Origin: Symsagittifera roscoffensis
Lineage: Eukaryota > Xenacoelomorpha > Acoela > Convolutidae
Direction of reading: 5' to 3'
Assembly (NCBI RefSeq): GCF_963678635.1
Contig: NC_087065.1
Location: 38,775,888 to 38,839,887 of the forward strand
Length of the DNA: 64,000 bases
Position numbers and translations under genes: made by a program
Shown: one piece after another, positions 22,451 through 32,022 of the stretch
Layout: the number at the start of each line of letters is the position of its first letter
Numbering within the stretch: the stretch's first letter is position 1
Notes under the pieces: model-generated
Database searches by the model: none
What the model was told of the DNA's origin: nothing
What the model saw: only the letters and a program-made list of their open reading frames with translations

Positions 22451-23585
22451 TTCTTGTCATTTTTCTTTTTACAGGATACTACTCCGTCCGATGTGTGATA
22501 AAGAAACTTTTTACGTTCATTATGAAACTGGTTAATGTTATGTAGCTTTTATCCACGTGATCTGCTCTTCCCCTGACTTTATACCCTTGAAGCGGTTGCT
22601 CGTCATCTTATCTTTCTACTGAGCTCTTTTGAGATCCGATAAATCAAACCTTGTTTTCACGTGTTCGTTCAGTGCAATCATTTGTCCGGCTAAGAACAAT
22701 GTGCTTCTTCTTCCGAGCTTCACACACGATTCTACTCAAGATGCCAGGGTTACACTGAGGTTCCTTTTAGCTCTCAGTACTGCTATAATTTGTAGCTCTT
22801 CTGCTCCGCTCTCCTCATCACTGGTGTCGTCATAAGTTCCTGATAAAGGATCCTCTTGTAACTCCCTGTCTTGATCCTCAATTTCTTTTCTGCTAGAACC
22901 GTGTACAGACTATCCTTGTAGTCATTGCTCGTTACGGAATCCTGTTCCGAGTTTGAGTCCTCTGACTCAAGTTCTCTTGTTCCTCTTGTTCTGTAAGCCA
23001 TTCGCGCTTACCGGAATCAAAACTCCTTCCGAGAATTTCACATTTTGTTGGGATATGCCTTTTTCTTTTGTTTCAGCATAGTCACTTCTAGTGTATTTCC
23101 TGGGATGTTGTTTACCAGTGCGCACACAATCTCACGGCATTCAGCTTCTATTTATGGCTTCTTCAATATTATTATTGGGCTGTACAATCTCTTGTGCGGG
23201 TTTTGTTCGTTTCGACTGTTTGTTTTAGGAGTAAAAGTAATGCAGTCTTAACAACTGCTGTGCCCTGTTTTTTTTTCAATACTGCTCCCCTTTCACAGTA
23301 GGGCCTATTTAGTTTTGTCTTCAGTAGGATTTCCATTGGTACCCATCTTTTTCTGGCTAGAGTTTTTTATCAAGGTGTCCTCTTTGGGCACCTCTGGTTG
23401 TTTTCTCTTGGGCTTCCCGCTTTATCCAATCACATTGTCAAAGTTAGACTGTCTTAAGTTTCCTTGTCGACGAATGAGGATCCATCCTTTACTTCAGGCC
23501 TATTTGCTTCCCTTGGCTCTTTTCTCTCGTAGAAATCTGTCTCCTTGCTCAGGCTTTCCGCTTTTTGATGTTTAATTCTAGTTCT
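22451..23585 (-). pseudogene. linker between RNase H and integrase, element B
   Basis: Degenerate coding DNA. A charged 72-codon segment (22,783-23,001, Glu/Ser-rich with SEQDSV) occupies the same place as the SEQENMFGESDTGE segment in element C (about 51,740-51,790). No domain is recognised and several stops are present. Confidence 0.45.
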
Positions 23586-23740
23586 TTGCTCAATTAATAT
23601 GTTACAAGTCTAACAAACTGTCTCCCTATGTACTTTTGATCCCTAGCGTTGGTTTCCAACCATAATAACGCTCTGTTACCGACCCTCAATTTGAACGGCC
23701 CGCCAAAAAAGTACGCACGTTAATTTTGAACGAAGGTCAC
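23586..23740 (-). pseudogene. RNase H remnant, element B
   Basis: The minus strand reads PFKLRVGNRALLWL and GRQFVRLVTY, matching PFKLRVDHRALSWL and GRWIVRLDGH of element C. The Asp of VDHRAL, a catalytic position in retroelement RNase H, is Gly here. Only a short island is preserved. Confidence 0.7.
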
Positions 23741-23910
23741 GACTGCGAACGTTTTTGCTTTCGCTGCTCCGTATTTCTTTTTCTGTGTCGCTCAGGAACT
23801 TACTTCCGTATGCTATCAGGAACTTACTTCAGGAGCTCAAAATCGTTTTTGCATCCCATGTTCAATTTCTGCTTTTGATGAAATATACCCGAGTTGCCGC
23901 CGCCGATGCA

Positions 23911-24830
23911 TTAGTATCTAGAGCGTACATGCCGTTTTCTGTTGGCATAGCCAAAACCGGAGCTTCGCACAAGAGTCTCCTGATTCTCTGTTTTTTTTTT
24001 CGTAGAAACAATCTGTTGATATTCTATTCTCACTGATTTCCCTGTAAAGACTGCCTCCACAGCGTCCGAATCCAGCCTTATTTCATGTTTGTCCGCCGTC
24101 CTCTCTATATACTTTATGGTTACCCTGGCCAGTGGCTCTGAGTCTCTGTGAGGTAGCTGTTGCTTTGCATAGACCAAATGGCATTAGTTTTTATTGAAAT
24201 AGTCCAAGTTCACAAGCGAATCGCGTCTTCTCCCTAATTATTTCCTGAATGACAACTGTCAAAATTCGAACCCGAAGTCAAGCGTAGCGCAAACTTTTGC
24301 GTCCCCTAGTTTTGAAAGGCTCTCATCAAATATAGGATTTGGATAGGGATTTTTTGCCATGACGGAACTCAGATATCAAAATTCACAACAGAATCTCAAA
24401 TGATCTCTTTTCTGTTTAGCCGTCACTACTCGACACGTCTGTGGTGACATGGATAAATTCATACTCTAGTTTTTTTTTCAATTCTTCTCTAGGTGAACCT
24501 GATTTGTGGGGGAGGGTCAATCACCTCGCTCCCTCCCTCTTCCGTTTGGTCGACTCCTTCAGTTTTTTTTCATGTTCAACAAACTATGAACACCCAATAA
24601 TGTCCTCATGTTTCGAAATACGTCGTGATAATTTTCGATTACATAATTGATAGCTTCGAGCTGCTCGTCCGTACTTTTCCCGCTCAGATAATCTAACTCA
24701 GGTAAAACAGCGGTATCCATACCACATTCTTCAGCAAAGTGTTTTTTTGAAAAGTTTGAACAGCTCGCGAGTTCATCACCTGTCTCAGATTTAAATGAAA
24801 TAAGCTTTCTCGATAAAATCTTCAATTTTA
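23911..24830 (-). pseudogene. reverse transcriptase remnant, element B
   Basis: Three pieces are visible on the minus strand. A pre-RT segment (24,559-24,825) has FKSETGDELASCSNF, matching FSIKSETDDDLSSCSSF upstream of RT in element C, and YHDVFRNMRTLLG. A fingers/palm piece reads MPFGLCKATATSQ (about 24,145-24,187), the conserved PFGL-NAP-TF block. A post-catalytic segment YIERTADKHEIRLDSDAVEAV (to 24,050) matches YLERMIDKQGMRPKTDAVEAV of element C. The YxDD region between the last two is absent, an internal deletion, so the enzyme is dead. Confidence 0.8.
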
Positions 24831-25379
24831 AGACATTTCAGAATACTAAATTTGTCTTTGTGTTCAAGCAATCAAGAAATTTATGTTGCTTAACCTTTTC
24901 GAACATCTTGTATTTTGTTTGCATATCATAGCTTTGTATATCATTGTCAGTGCATATACAAGCTTCCTCCTTCTTTCTTTTGTGATTGATAAATCAAGAG
25001 TAACTAACAATAAGCACTCATGCAGAGGCCCCGCTTGTTTATTGAGAACAACCTGCGTGAAATAGCAGCTTTTGGAAAAAATAAGTTGGGAAAATCGCAC
25101 ACCTGCTTATCTTTGCTCAATTCATTGTAGTTTTTCATTCTTAAGCTAACAATCATTAGCCATTAATCTTACTCTCCCACCCAACAAAACCGAAGTTATC
25201 CGGTTCTGTGTCATGGTCAAGACTATTGGTTTTGTTATAAATTTTTTTTTGGCTTTCGGATCCTGAACATTATGTTTTTCAGCTCAATGGTCCCGTCAAA
25301 AGTCATTATGACGTTTCTTCAAAAAATAAGTTCATCTGATTCATCTAGATTCTCCACTACCAGGAAGCTCATCCAGGTT

Positions 25380-25917
25380 TCAACCCTTGTTCAGTACCAA
25401 ATTAGGAGGTCTGCCTGGTACCCTCAGGGCACCTTTTTTCCCTGCTGATGAGCGTTTCCTGGATTGGATTGGGTCCTTTTCGTTGAATCCCATTTTGGAC
25501 CAGGTTTCAATCGGGATCCTGCTAAAGACCGCTCGCGTATATAGTAACACTTTCAATGACTTCTTTGTGCCATTGATGTCCATTACACGAGCTGACCCAT
25601 CTGCTTCCGTCTGCGGGTGCATGACGTCTTGCTCGATCATTGTGCAAGCGTCATACGACAATTTGCCTTGTCAGGTCATCGTCATAAATTTTAATTGTTT
25701 TTGTAAAAATTTTGATGACATCAATGTTAAGCATGACCTCGTGAGACTCATAAGCATCCGTGTCCCAACTGTTTACTGTCCTCATCTTTGCTCCCTCAGC
25801 CATTAGTAGTGTTTTGATTGCTTTTGATTGGATGTGTGGGCTTATTGATCGCGAAGTGTCGTCAAATACATCTATTTGCATCAAAAATTGTTCATTCGGT
25901 TCACTCGGATTTTTCAT
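25380..25917 (-). pseudogene. aspartic protease remnant, element B
   Basis: Counterpart of 13,293-13,745 in element A. SLKVLLYTRAVFSRIPIETW stands where the DTGA active site belongs (Tyr for Asp and Arg for Gly, both inactivating), followed by ALRVPGRPPNLVLN. The upstream part (HEVMLNIDVIKIF, DDDLTRQIV) is shared with A and may be a spacer between nucleocapsid and protease. A frameshift separates the two open pieces at about 25,655. Confidence 0.65.
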
Positions 25918-26455
25918 TACTTAAAGGCCTAAAATTTTTAATATTGACATCATTCTAGCACATATTTGTTTAATTCGCATGCTTTCCCAGAGAACATCTT
26001 CATCGAAGTGCAGCTGCTTCAAACCTGCGAAAATTGCATTTTTTAGGCTCTCTTCTGCTCAAGATTGAAATCTGATCATCCTTTTTTCGTGTCTCAATCT
26101 ATGGCGTTGGTTTTTGCTCTCCTCAATCTCCCGCGTTGTTAGGTCCTGGCTTGTTTTGTCCAGCCCATATGCTGCCGCTTTCTCATAGCTGACCTCTAAT
26201 TTTCGTTTCTCAAGTTTCTGTGTTCCATTGTCCAGTTTTTGACCTATTGCTTTCACAGTTTTTGTTTAATCCTTCTTTATCATGTTTTTGTTCTGTAGTT
26301 GCAAGTGTTCCGCTTGCCTATATCTCGTATTTTGCCATGTTGATAATGCCTGTTATGCTTTTGATGATTTTAGTTCTTTACCGTTTTCAAAAACGAAGAG
26401 CTGTCCATTCAAAAATGAGCCTGGCTACAAAAGAGACATCTATCACCTATAAAAG

Positions 26456-28050
26456 TTAGTAGGCCGCTGTATAATCCATATTCGTGCATCTGATATAAGT
26501 CATCATCATCGGGGCAGAGCCCAGGCTCTTCATGCTTTGCCTTTGTAACGTGCACTCCGCTAAAATGTGATCTGCCGATCCACAGTTAGCACATGAGCGA
26601 TGTTCATCCCTGTCATCCCTTGGCTTGTAACATGATATTTTTGAAGTTTGTAGTGCTCCTTGAAGGTCACAATCAGGCGAGTAAGAGTATCTTGTTGACT
26701 TCACAGGCAAATACTCTAAGGATTTAAGCCTCGTCTCATCTGAAGTTGCGCATTGTCTTTTGAAAGCGTCTAATAGATTGCCATCATTGTTCTTAGATTG
26801 TCGCTTTTCACGCCAACTATGACTTTGGATGCTATGCTGAAGTACTTCTACTTTTGTAGTGTCCTCTGGCTCGCTCCATCGTCTCAGAATTGATTCTAGG
26901 AATTGATTCGTCATCTCTTTGTCTCCTCTTCTCAAACCTCATCTTGGCCTGATGCCTTTTCACTCTGAGACAAAGCGACCAATAGGATTTCAATGATTTT
27001 GTCTGCTGTATCCAGTTTTTCTTCTTTTTTGGCTTCTACGTTTTTTAGTACAGTCCCCTCTAGATAGTTCAAAATAGCCGTGCAAGCTTGTCTTTCATCG
27101 TTCAAGTTAACTTTTTCTATTAGTAACTTCATGACTTCTACCCAGTGTCAATGCGTCCATCCGAGTCATCCCTAAATTCCTTGGGCTTTTGAATGAAATT
27201 TTGGACATGTTGCCCCCAATTCTTTTACTTTGTCCTGAAGTTTTGGTGACGAAAGCTTCTATAGTTCTATTCATCATCTCCCAGCTATTAACCCATGTTG
27301 TAGCATCCGGAGTTGACATCGTATGTGCTGTCGATTCCCGAGATTATGTTGTGCTATGTGTCTGAGATTCCTATCGGTCATGCTTATCGGAGCTGCGGCA
27401 GTGCTGTTATGAGTTGGTTCCCAAAGTAGTCCATGGTTCTGGTCCGCAAAATCTACCCTCATTTCTACTTGTTTTTCTTCTTTTCTGAGACTCTTTTGCT
27501 GAAATGGTGAACTTTGTTAAGGAGCACGTCTGTTTCTTTCTGTTTTGCAAATGATTTTTTAAATTGATCCCTGCTCATGGTTTCTGTCTACGACTCTATC
27601 CTCTGTTGTTGACTATTCTTTCTTCCGTAGCCTTTTTTCATCTCTTCCACGCCCTTCTTCACCTTTTTCTCTTTCCTTGTCTGTCCCTTCCAGTTTTTCC
27701 ATTAGCTGTGCTTTTTCTTGTCTGCGCTCTTGCCACTATGGAAAAAAGATCCCCTTCTCTTCATTTTTTGCGCCTTTTCTCCTTCTTCAATTCTTCTCTG
27801 TCTTCTTTAACCTTCCTTATTTTTTTTCTGCATCAGATCTAGCTTGAATGAACACTCTAACTTCTATGGTTTCAAGGCGTCAGGAAGATCCAGTCGTTGT
27901 GGTATCTCCAGCATCTTGACTTTCCTCCTCGTTTAAGCTGCCGCGTTGCTGTTCCATTTTATCTGTTGTTATAGTTGACACTGTACCAAAATTTTCCCCT
28001 TGTTTATTGTAGCTGCATTTTTTCTTTTAACCTCATGCCGACCTTTTTTG
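26456..28050 (-). pseudogene. gag: gag (capsid-nucleocapsid), element B
   Basis: Same architecture as element A. Capsid-like segments are 27,274-27,462 and 27,107-27,319 (TWVNSWEMMNRTIEAF, LGMTRMDALTLGRS), then 26,932-27,132 (TADKIIEILLVALSQSEKASGQ), then 26,456-26,935 (159 codons) with RRWSEPEDTTKVEV and an intact CX2CX4HX4C zinc knuckle, CANCGSADHILAEC. The broken gag of element C (56.3-57.5 kb) carries matching blocks (AEKIFEILLIPFGSGVQGLQ, RRRSKPEESN), tying A, B and C to one lineage. Frameshifts separate each piece. Confidence 0.8.
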
Positions 28051-28339
28051 TTAATCCGCTTTGACGTTCCCAGTAAAAAACGTTTTCCTACTTTGGGATT
28101 CATCTTTTATTGTTCCTGGAGTTATGCCGTTTGCCTCGATTTTTCCACTCGATGCTGATAAGCTAAACGTTTTTGTTTCTTTTTTCCTTGTTCTCTGTTG
28201 CTTTTTGGTCCTTCAAGTATTCGCCATACTTTTCGAGTTATTCTTTTTCCTGAATCTTGAGGTCTGAGAAGATTGTTTTATTTGTTTATTTTTCGGCAGA
28301 GGGTTTTGCTGTTGGGTCAATTTGCTTCTTTCAACTAGT

Positions 28340-28770
28340 GAGAGAAGATTTGCCTTGTTGTGGACGAGTGCATCAAGTGTGGACGACGGGGGTCATCATG
28401 CGAAAATTTGCAAGAGCCCCCATTCTGAAATGGATGAAAGCGATACCACTACTGCTGTATAGCTTGCTGCAAAATTGGCGCCTGCATGCTTTTAACCACC
28501 TGCAGTTGATATCAAAATCATTGATGTGACAGTCAACAGTCAAGTGCACTGATCGATTCAGCAGTTTTGCAAAAAAAAGCATAATTCTACAGTTCAACTT
28601 AATGAATCTGGAATACGATTCGCAGGGACTGAGCGTAGCGCACAAATCAAATGAAGATGTAGAGTGAGCGTTGATGAAGCTTTTGACAACATATATGACG
28701 CATTTGACTTCAATGGTCTCGACATCTTTTTGGTGTGACGACTAGAATTCATGTGTAGGCATCAAGTGTT
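28340..28770 (+). pseudogene. gag: nucleocapsid zinc knuckle and protease start, element E
   Basis: ECIKCGR is followed after a one-base frameshift by GHHAKICKS, which together give a CX2CX4HX4C knuckle. Downstream VDIKIIDVTVNSQVH leads into an ALIDS-like stretch at about 28,540-28,560, the expected protease active-site region, but the active-site Gly is not seen. All in short, broken frames. Confidence 0.5.
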
Positions 28771-28898
28771 ACCCGGGTCGATATCCCGCTCAAAACCGTT
28801 CAAAACCGCTCATTTTGAAACAAGATTTTGTGCGTAGAAAACCGCTCAAAACGCTTAAATCTTGCTTCAAATTAGGTGGAAAAACTGGACTTGGGTAC
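28771..28898. mobile_element. TA-flanked CCGCTCAAA element, short form
   Basis: The left end after TA is CCCGGGTCGATATCCCGCTC; the right end is GACTTGGG before TA. The interior holds several CCGCTCAAA or GCTTAAATCTTGC words. It sits between the protease and RT parts of element E, so it inserted after that element. TA flanks and short TIRs are typical of Tc1/mariner-type MITEs; that class assignment is inference. Confidence 0.65.
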
Positions 28899-28929
28899 CT
28901 TTCGGCTTGACGAAGAAAAGCTACCAATT

Positions 28930-29720
28930 GCCATCATGGGGCGGATAAGTGCGCATTTATGGATTCTAAGTGTCACCACCTTAAGGGCATAATTGAAGAC
29001 TGCAATTTCCCAAGCATGGAGAGCGCATGTGCTACTAGTTACTCAAGACGAAAGACATAACAAAAGAATGGTGATTGACTACTCTTGAACTATTAACCTG
29101 TTTACAGTAACGGATGCATATCCCCTACCCCAGGGTGACGACACGGTCACACAGTTGTTCAAGTGCAAAGTGTTTAGTACTGTAGACTTCGAGAGAGCAT
29201 ACCACCAAACTCCACTTGCTCATGGCGAGAATTATTCTACAGCGGTTGAAATTGACGGGAAACTTCACCAGTTTAATCGGATACCGTTTGGTTAACAAAT
29301 GCTGTTGTTGCTTTTCAAAGAAAAATGAATGACCTCATCCAAGAAAAAAAACTTCCAGGGACAAATGCATTTTTGGATAACATGACGATAGGAGGGGACG
29401 ATGATCAAGACCGATGACTGAAAATTAGAAGAGTTTGAGGCAGCCAGGAAATATAACCTTACTCTTAACGAGAGTAAACCTTTCATTAGCATTCGCTCAG
29501 TCACGTTGCATGGATATGTGGTTCCGCTAAAATTAGACCCGGAGCAACTACAGCTTTTACGTGACCTTAAAATTTTAACACTACAAAAATCTACAGCGAT
29601 GAAAAGATGTCAGGGTATGTTTGGCTATATTACGCAAAATGGATATCAAACTTCAATGGAAAATTGTAACCGTTTTTGCATTCGGACAGTTTCCATTTAA
29701 AAAGGAAGCCACCGATGTCT
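28930..29720 (+). pseudogene. reverse transcriptase, element E
   Basis: VTQDERHNKRMVIDYS (about 29,041 onward), TDAYPLPQ, and FSTVDFERAYHQTPL (29,173 onward) with the first catalytic Asp in DFERAYHQ, then KLHQFNRIPFG and, after a stop and frame change, FLDNMTIGGDDDQD (about 29,368-29,412) at the YxDD site. The second Asp of the YxDD motif is Asn. The connection domain follows (LDPEQLQLLRDLKIL, MKRCQGMFGYI). Several stops, so not functional. Confidence 0.85.
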
Positions 29721-29736
29721 TCGAACTGATGAAAAA

Positions 29737-30010
29737 ATGGAGATTTCCGCGCTGGTTTCATTTGATGAAGAAGCCCCGTTTGTTGTAGAAACAGATGCAT
29801 CTGAAGTAGCACTGTCTGCGAATCAAATTGTCTGCTCTTATGTCTCGTGCACTCTAAGAAAAAAATTAAAATACCCTGCGGCAGAAAAAGAGCTCAGGCT
29901 TTTATTGAGACAGTCAGAAAGTGGACACACTTGTTATCTGGAACACAAATTACAGTAGTAACAGACCGACATTCTGACTTAATGAAAAAAATGTGGTCGC
30001 TGATGCATTC
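29737..30010 (+). pseudogene. RNase H, element E
   Basis: APFVVETDASEVALSANQ (29,773-29,826) supplies the first RNase H Asp (ETDAS). AAEKELRLLLRQSES-type sequence covers the region of the catalytic Glu, and after a frame change TVVTDRHSDLM (about 29,953-29,985) carries the TD-H--L block near the domain end. Loss of the following sequence joins it directly to the integrase. Confidence 0.8.
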
Positions 30011-30015
30011 TTTGG

Positions 30016-31050
30016 GTGTCATGTGCGACTACCAACATGGATTCTCTGAAACAAATTCATGAAACTTTATGCCACCCGGATGTCAAAAGGATAAGGATTT
30101 TTCATTTCATAAGAAAGAAAAATCTACCGTTCACGATGGAAGAGGTAGACGTTTTTGCTCAACCTGCTCAACTTGTGCTGAAAAAAAAACTCAGTTTAGA
30201 GAAACCACAATTCTTCAAACCAGATCCGAAGGCATTGATAAAGGCGACTCAACCGTTTGAACGCCTCAGTGCTGATTTGAAAGGTTAATTACCTGTAGTG
30301 ACCTCTTAACGTACATTTCAACTGTAGAAGATCAATTTTCAAGATTCCCATTTGCTTTTCCTTGAACGGATATGACAACGGATACAGTAATTAAGTGCTT
30401 CAATTCGCTATTTGCACTTTTCGGGATGCCTGTATTGGTAAATTCTGACGGCGGTTCATTTTTTATGCCGGACAAGCTTGGTACGTAATTGACAGAACAA
30501 TATTTATCTACTAGTCGCACAACTCCATATAACCCTCAAAAAACGAACCGAGCGAGATGTTCAATAGCACAATTTGAAGAGCAGTAAAGTTGGCCTCGAA
30601 GTCAAGGAGAATGGACTCATCTCATTTGGTATCGGCGTTACCGGACGCTCTACACTCTATCCGTTCTTCATTATCTGCTTCTACGAATGAAACACCCCAT
30701 GAGCGTATTTTTTTTAATCCAGTTTTAGCCAATCAAATCCGTCGTGGTTGACCCAGGAAAGGTCCTGTCTTTTACGCCGTTTCTTTAGAAGTTCAAAAGA
30801 TGAGCCAGTTGTTGATAAAGTTCTTCTTGATGAAGCGAATCAACTGTACGCTCGTGTTCAGGTTCCTGACGGCCGACAGAGCCCTGTTTCACTGATAGAT
30901 TTAGCTCCGTGTTCTGACCAGTTATCGCCAACAGCCGGCAAACAAATGGCATGTAGTGTTGACGAAGTCACTGATAATAGCTTGAAAATAGCTCAGGGCG
31001 GGCTACAGAATGATATTAATCCTCTAGCAGATTTGCGAAGATCAAACTGA
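30016..31050 (+). pseudogene. integrase and C-terminal tail, element E
   Basis: Zinc-finger region HETLCHPDVKRIRIFHFIRKKNLPF with the CX2C half (FCSTCSTCAEKK) in another frame. The core start is ATQPFERLSADLKG (catalytic Asp of SADLKG, about 30,247-30,288). LVNSDGGSFFMP (about 30,436-30,471) carries the second catalytic Asp, and TPYNPQ follows near the expected Glu region. The C-terminal tail is open from 30,748 to 31,050 and reads LLRRFFRSSKDEPVVDKV and YARVQVPDGRQSPVSLIDLAPC. Multiple stops and frameshifts. Confidence 0.8.
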
Positions 31051-31060
31051 GTTCGTCGTT

Positions 31061-31410
31061 AACCGAATCGATTAGGTTTGTAGAAAAAACTTTTGGACTT
31101 GGGAGAACGTATTATTGTGTTAGTGATAATTTGTTTCAAAGTTTAACCTTGTGTAACTGAGTTGGTTGTATTTTAGTAACGTTATGATAGTGAACAAATA
31201 GTTTTAAAAAATCTCATTTAAAAAAAGGTTTTCAATTTACTACAGCGAAGTTAACGCCTGATTGAACTCATTCTAAAGTTGGTACTCCGATGGGGTTTGA
31301 CTTATCACTTCGAGCCAAATGCCACGCTCCTTTCTTTTTGCAGTCTAGATTGGTTCACAGTCTAAATTATAGCCGCTAACGTTGAATATAGCCTAGGTTG
31401 AGTAAAAAGT
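31061..31410. other. spacer after element E
   Basis: No gene seen. It may contain the decayed 3' LTR of element E, starting after the purine-rich GGGAGAACG near 31,110, but without a second LTR this stays unproven. Confidence 0.35.
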
Positions 31411-31423
31411 ACCCGGGTCGAGA

Positions 31424-31640
31424 TCCCGCTCAAAAACCGCTCAAGATTTGAGCGGTTTGAGCGGTTTTCCAGCAAGATTTGAGCGGTTTGAGCGGTTTTG
31501 TCGGTTTGGGCGGTTTTTTTGGAAAAACCGCTCAAACCGCTCAAATCTTGCTTAGAAAACCGCTCAAAAACCGCTCATTTCTTGCGGTGATTTTTGAACG
31601 GTTTTTCAAGCAAGATTTGAGCGGTTTTTGAGCGGTCTTC
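31424..31640. repeat. inverted CCGCTCAAA/TTTGAGCGG minisatellite
   Basis: More than ten occurrences of CCGCTCAAA or TTTGAGCGG-like words, alternating orientation and separated by ATCTTGCT/AGCAAGAT spacers. The array is therefore highly self-complementary. The same words without the inverted arrangement occur at 28,785-28,865. Confidence 0.75.
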
Positions 31641-31776
31641 CCGGGTCGAGGTCCCATATTCATGTCCATACTTTCGCGACAAAACTTTGGCATGTCCAGA
31701 CTTTCCAGACCAAAATTAGTTCAAAACTTAACAAACTTTTAGTGGTATTTCAGATGTTAGTCTACACTAGTTTCAG

Positions 31777-31849
31777 GGCAGCATGGCCTAACGGATACGG
31801 CGTCTGACTTCGAATCAGAAGATTGGGGGTTCGAATCCCTCTGTGGTCG
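31777..31849 (+). tRNA. tRNA-Arg (anticodon TCG)
   Basis: 73 bases, the usual length. The acceptor arm GGCAGCA pairs with TGTGGTC, with one A-G mismatch and G-T pairs at positions 2-71 and 5-68. A-box-like TGGCCTAACGG; anticodon stem TCTGA/TCAGA with loop CTTCGAA giving anticodon TCG (reads CGA, Arg). The T-arm has a perfect B-box GGTTCGAATCC. No CCA is encoded, and a TTTTT terminator follows at 31,852. The layout is that of eukaryotic tRNA-Arg. The acceptor mismatch and a weak D-stem pair leave open that it is a decaying copy. Confidence 0.9.
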
Positions 31850-31851
31850 AC

Positions 31852-31856
31852 TTTTT
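31852..31856 (+). terminator. RNA polymerase III T-run
   Basis: Five T residues two bases after the tRNA discriminator position, the usual Pol III termination signal. Confidence 0.7.
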
Positions 31857-32022
31857 ATTAATAAATCTTGCGCGGTTTTTGAGCGGGTTTTTGTAGATAA
31901 ACCGTTCAAAAACCGCTCAAACCGCTCATTTTGAAGCAAGATTTTGAGCGTAATTGTCTAAAAAAACCGCTCAAACCGCTCAAATCTTGCTTCAAATTAG
32001 GTGAAAAATCTCGACTCGGATA

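Larger units (their letters stand above)
21950..28340 (-). mobile_element. Ty3/gypsy-type element B, degenerate gag-pol
   Basis: Minus-strand element with gag, protease, RT, RNase H and integrase remnants in the order diagnostic of Ty3/gypsy (integrase last). The low end is lost inside the integrase core near 21,960. The high end coincides with the start of element E at 28,340, where its homology to element A also ends. No LTR pair is recognised. Internal deletion and stops throughout. Confidence 0.8.
28340..31060 (+). mobile_element. Ty3/gypsy-type element E, degenerate, plus strand
   Basis: Zinc knuckle/protease, RT, RNase H and integrase traces in order, in the opposite orientation to A-D. 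Its protein sequence differs clearly from A-D, so it is another gypsy lineage. Between RNase H (about 29,990) and the integrase zinc finger (30,045) there is too little sequence, implying an internal deletion. A TA-flanked repeat is inserted at 28,771-28,898. The purine-rich GGGAGAACG at about 31,102-31,110 could be the polypurine tract before a decayed 3' LTR, but no 5' LTR partner is found. Confidence 0.8.
31411..32022. mobile_element. TA-flanked CCGCTCAAA element, long form carrying a tRNA gene
   Basis: The left terminus is TA-CCCGGGTCGAGATCCCGCTC (from 31,410). The right terminus is TCTCGACTCGGA-TA (to 32,022), whose complement TCCGAGTCGAGA matches the left end imperfectly. Inside, CCGCTCAAA and its complement TTTGAGCGG occur many times in both orientations at 31,430-31,640 and 31,862-32,000. 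The right portion (31,900-32,020) is homologous to the 28,771-28,898 element. A third internal CCCGGGTCGAGGTCCC at 31,640-31,655 suggests nesting of two copies with the tRNA between. Confidence 0.6.

Noticed and set aside
31424-31640. CRISPR-like array from the repeated CCGCTCAAA words
   Set aside because: Units are in both orientations, spacers are not unique or of constant length, and the DNA is eukaryotic.
31757-31939. 60-codon minus-strand frame containing RPQRDSNPQSSDSKSDAVSVRP
   Set aside because: This is the well-known spurious translation of the antisense strand of a tRNA gene (here tRNA-Arg), not a protein.
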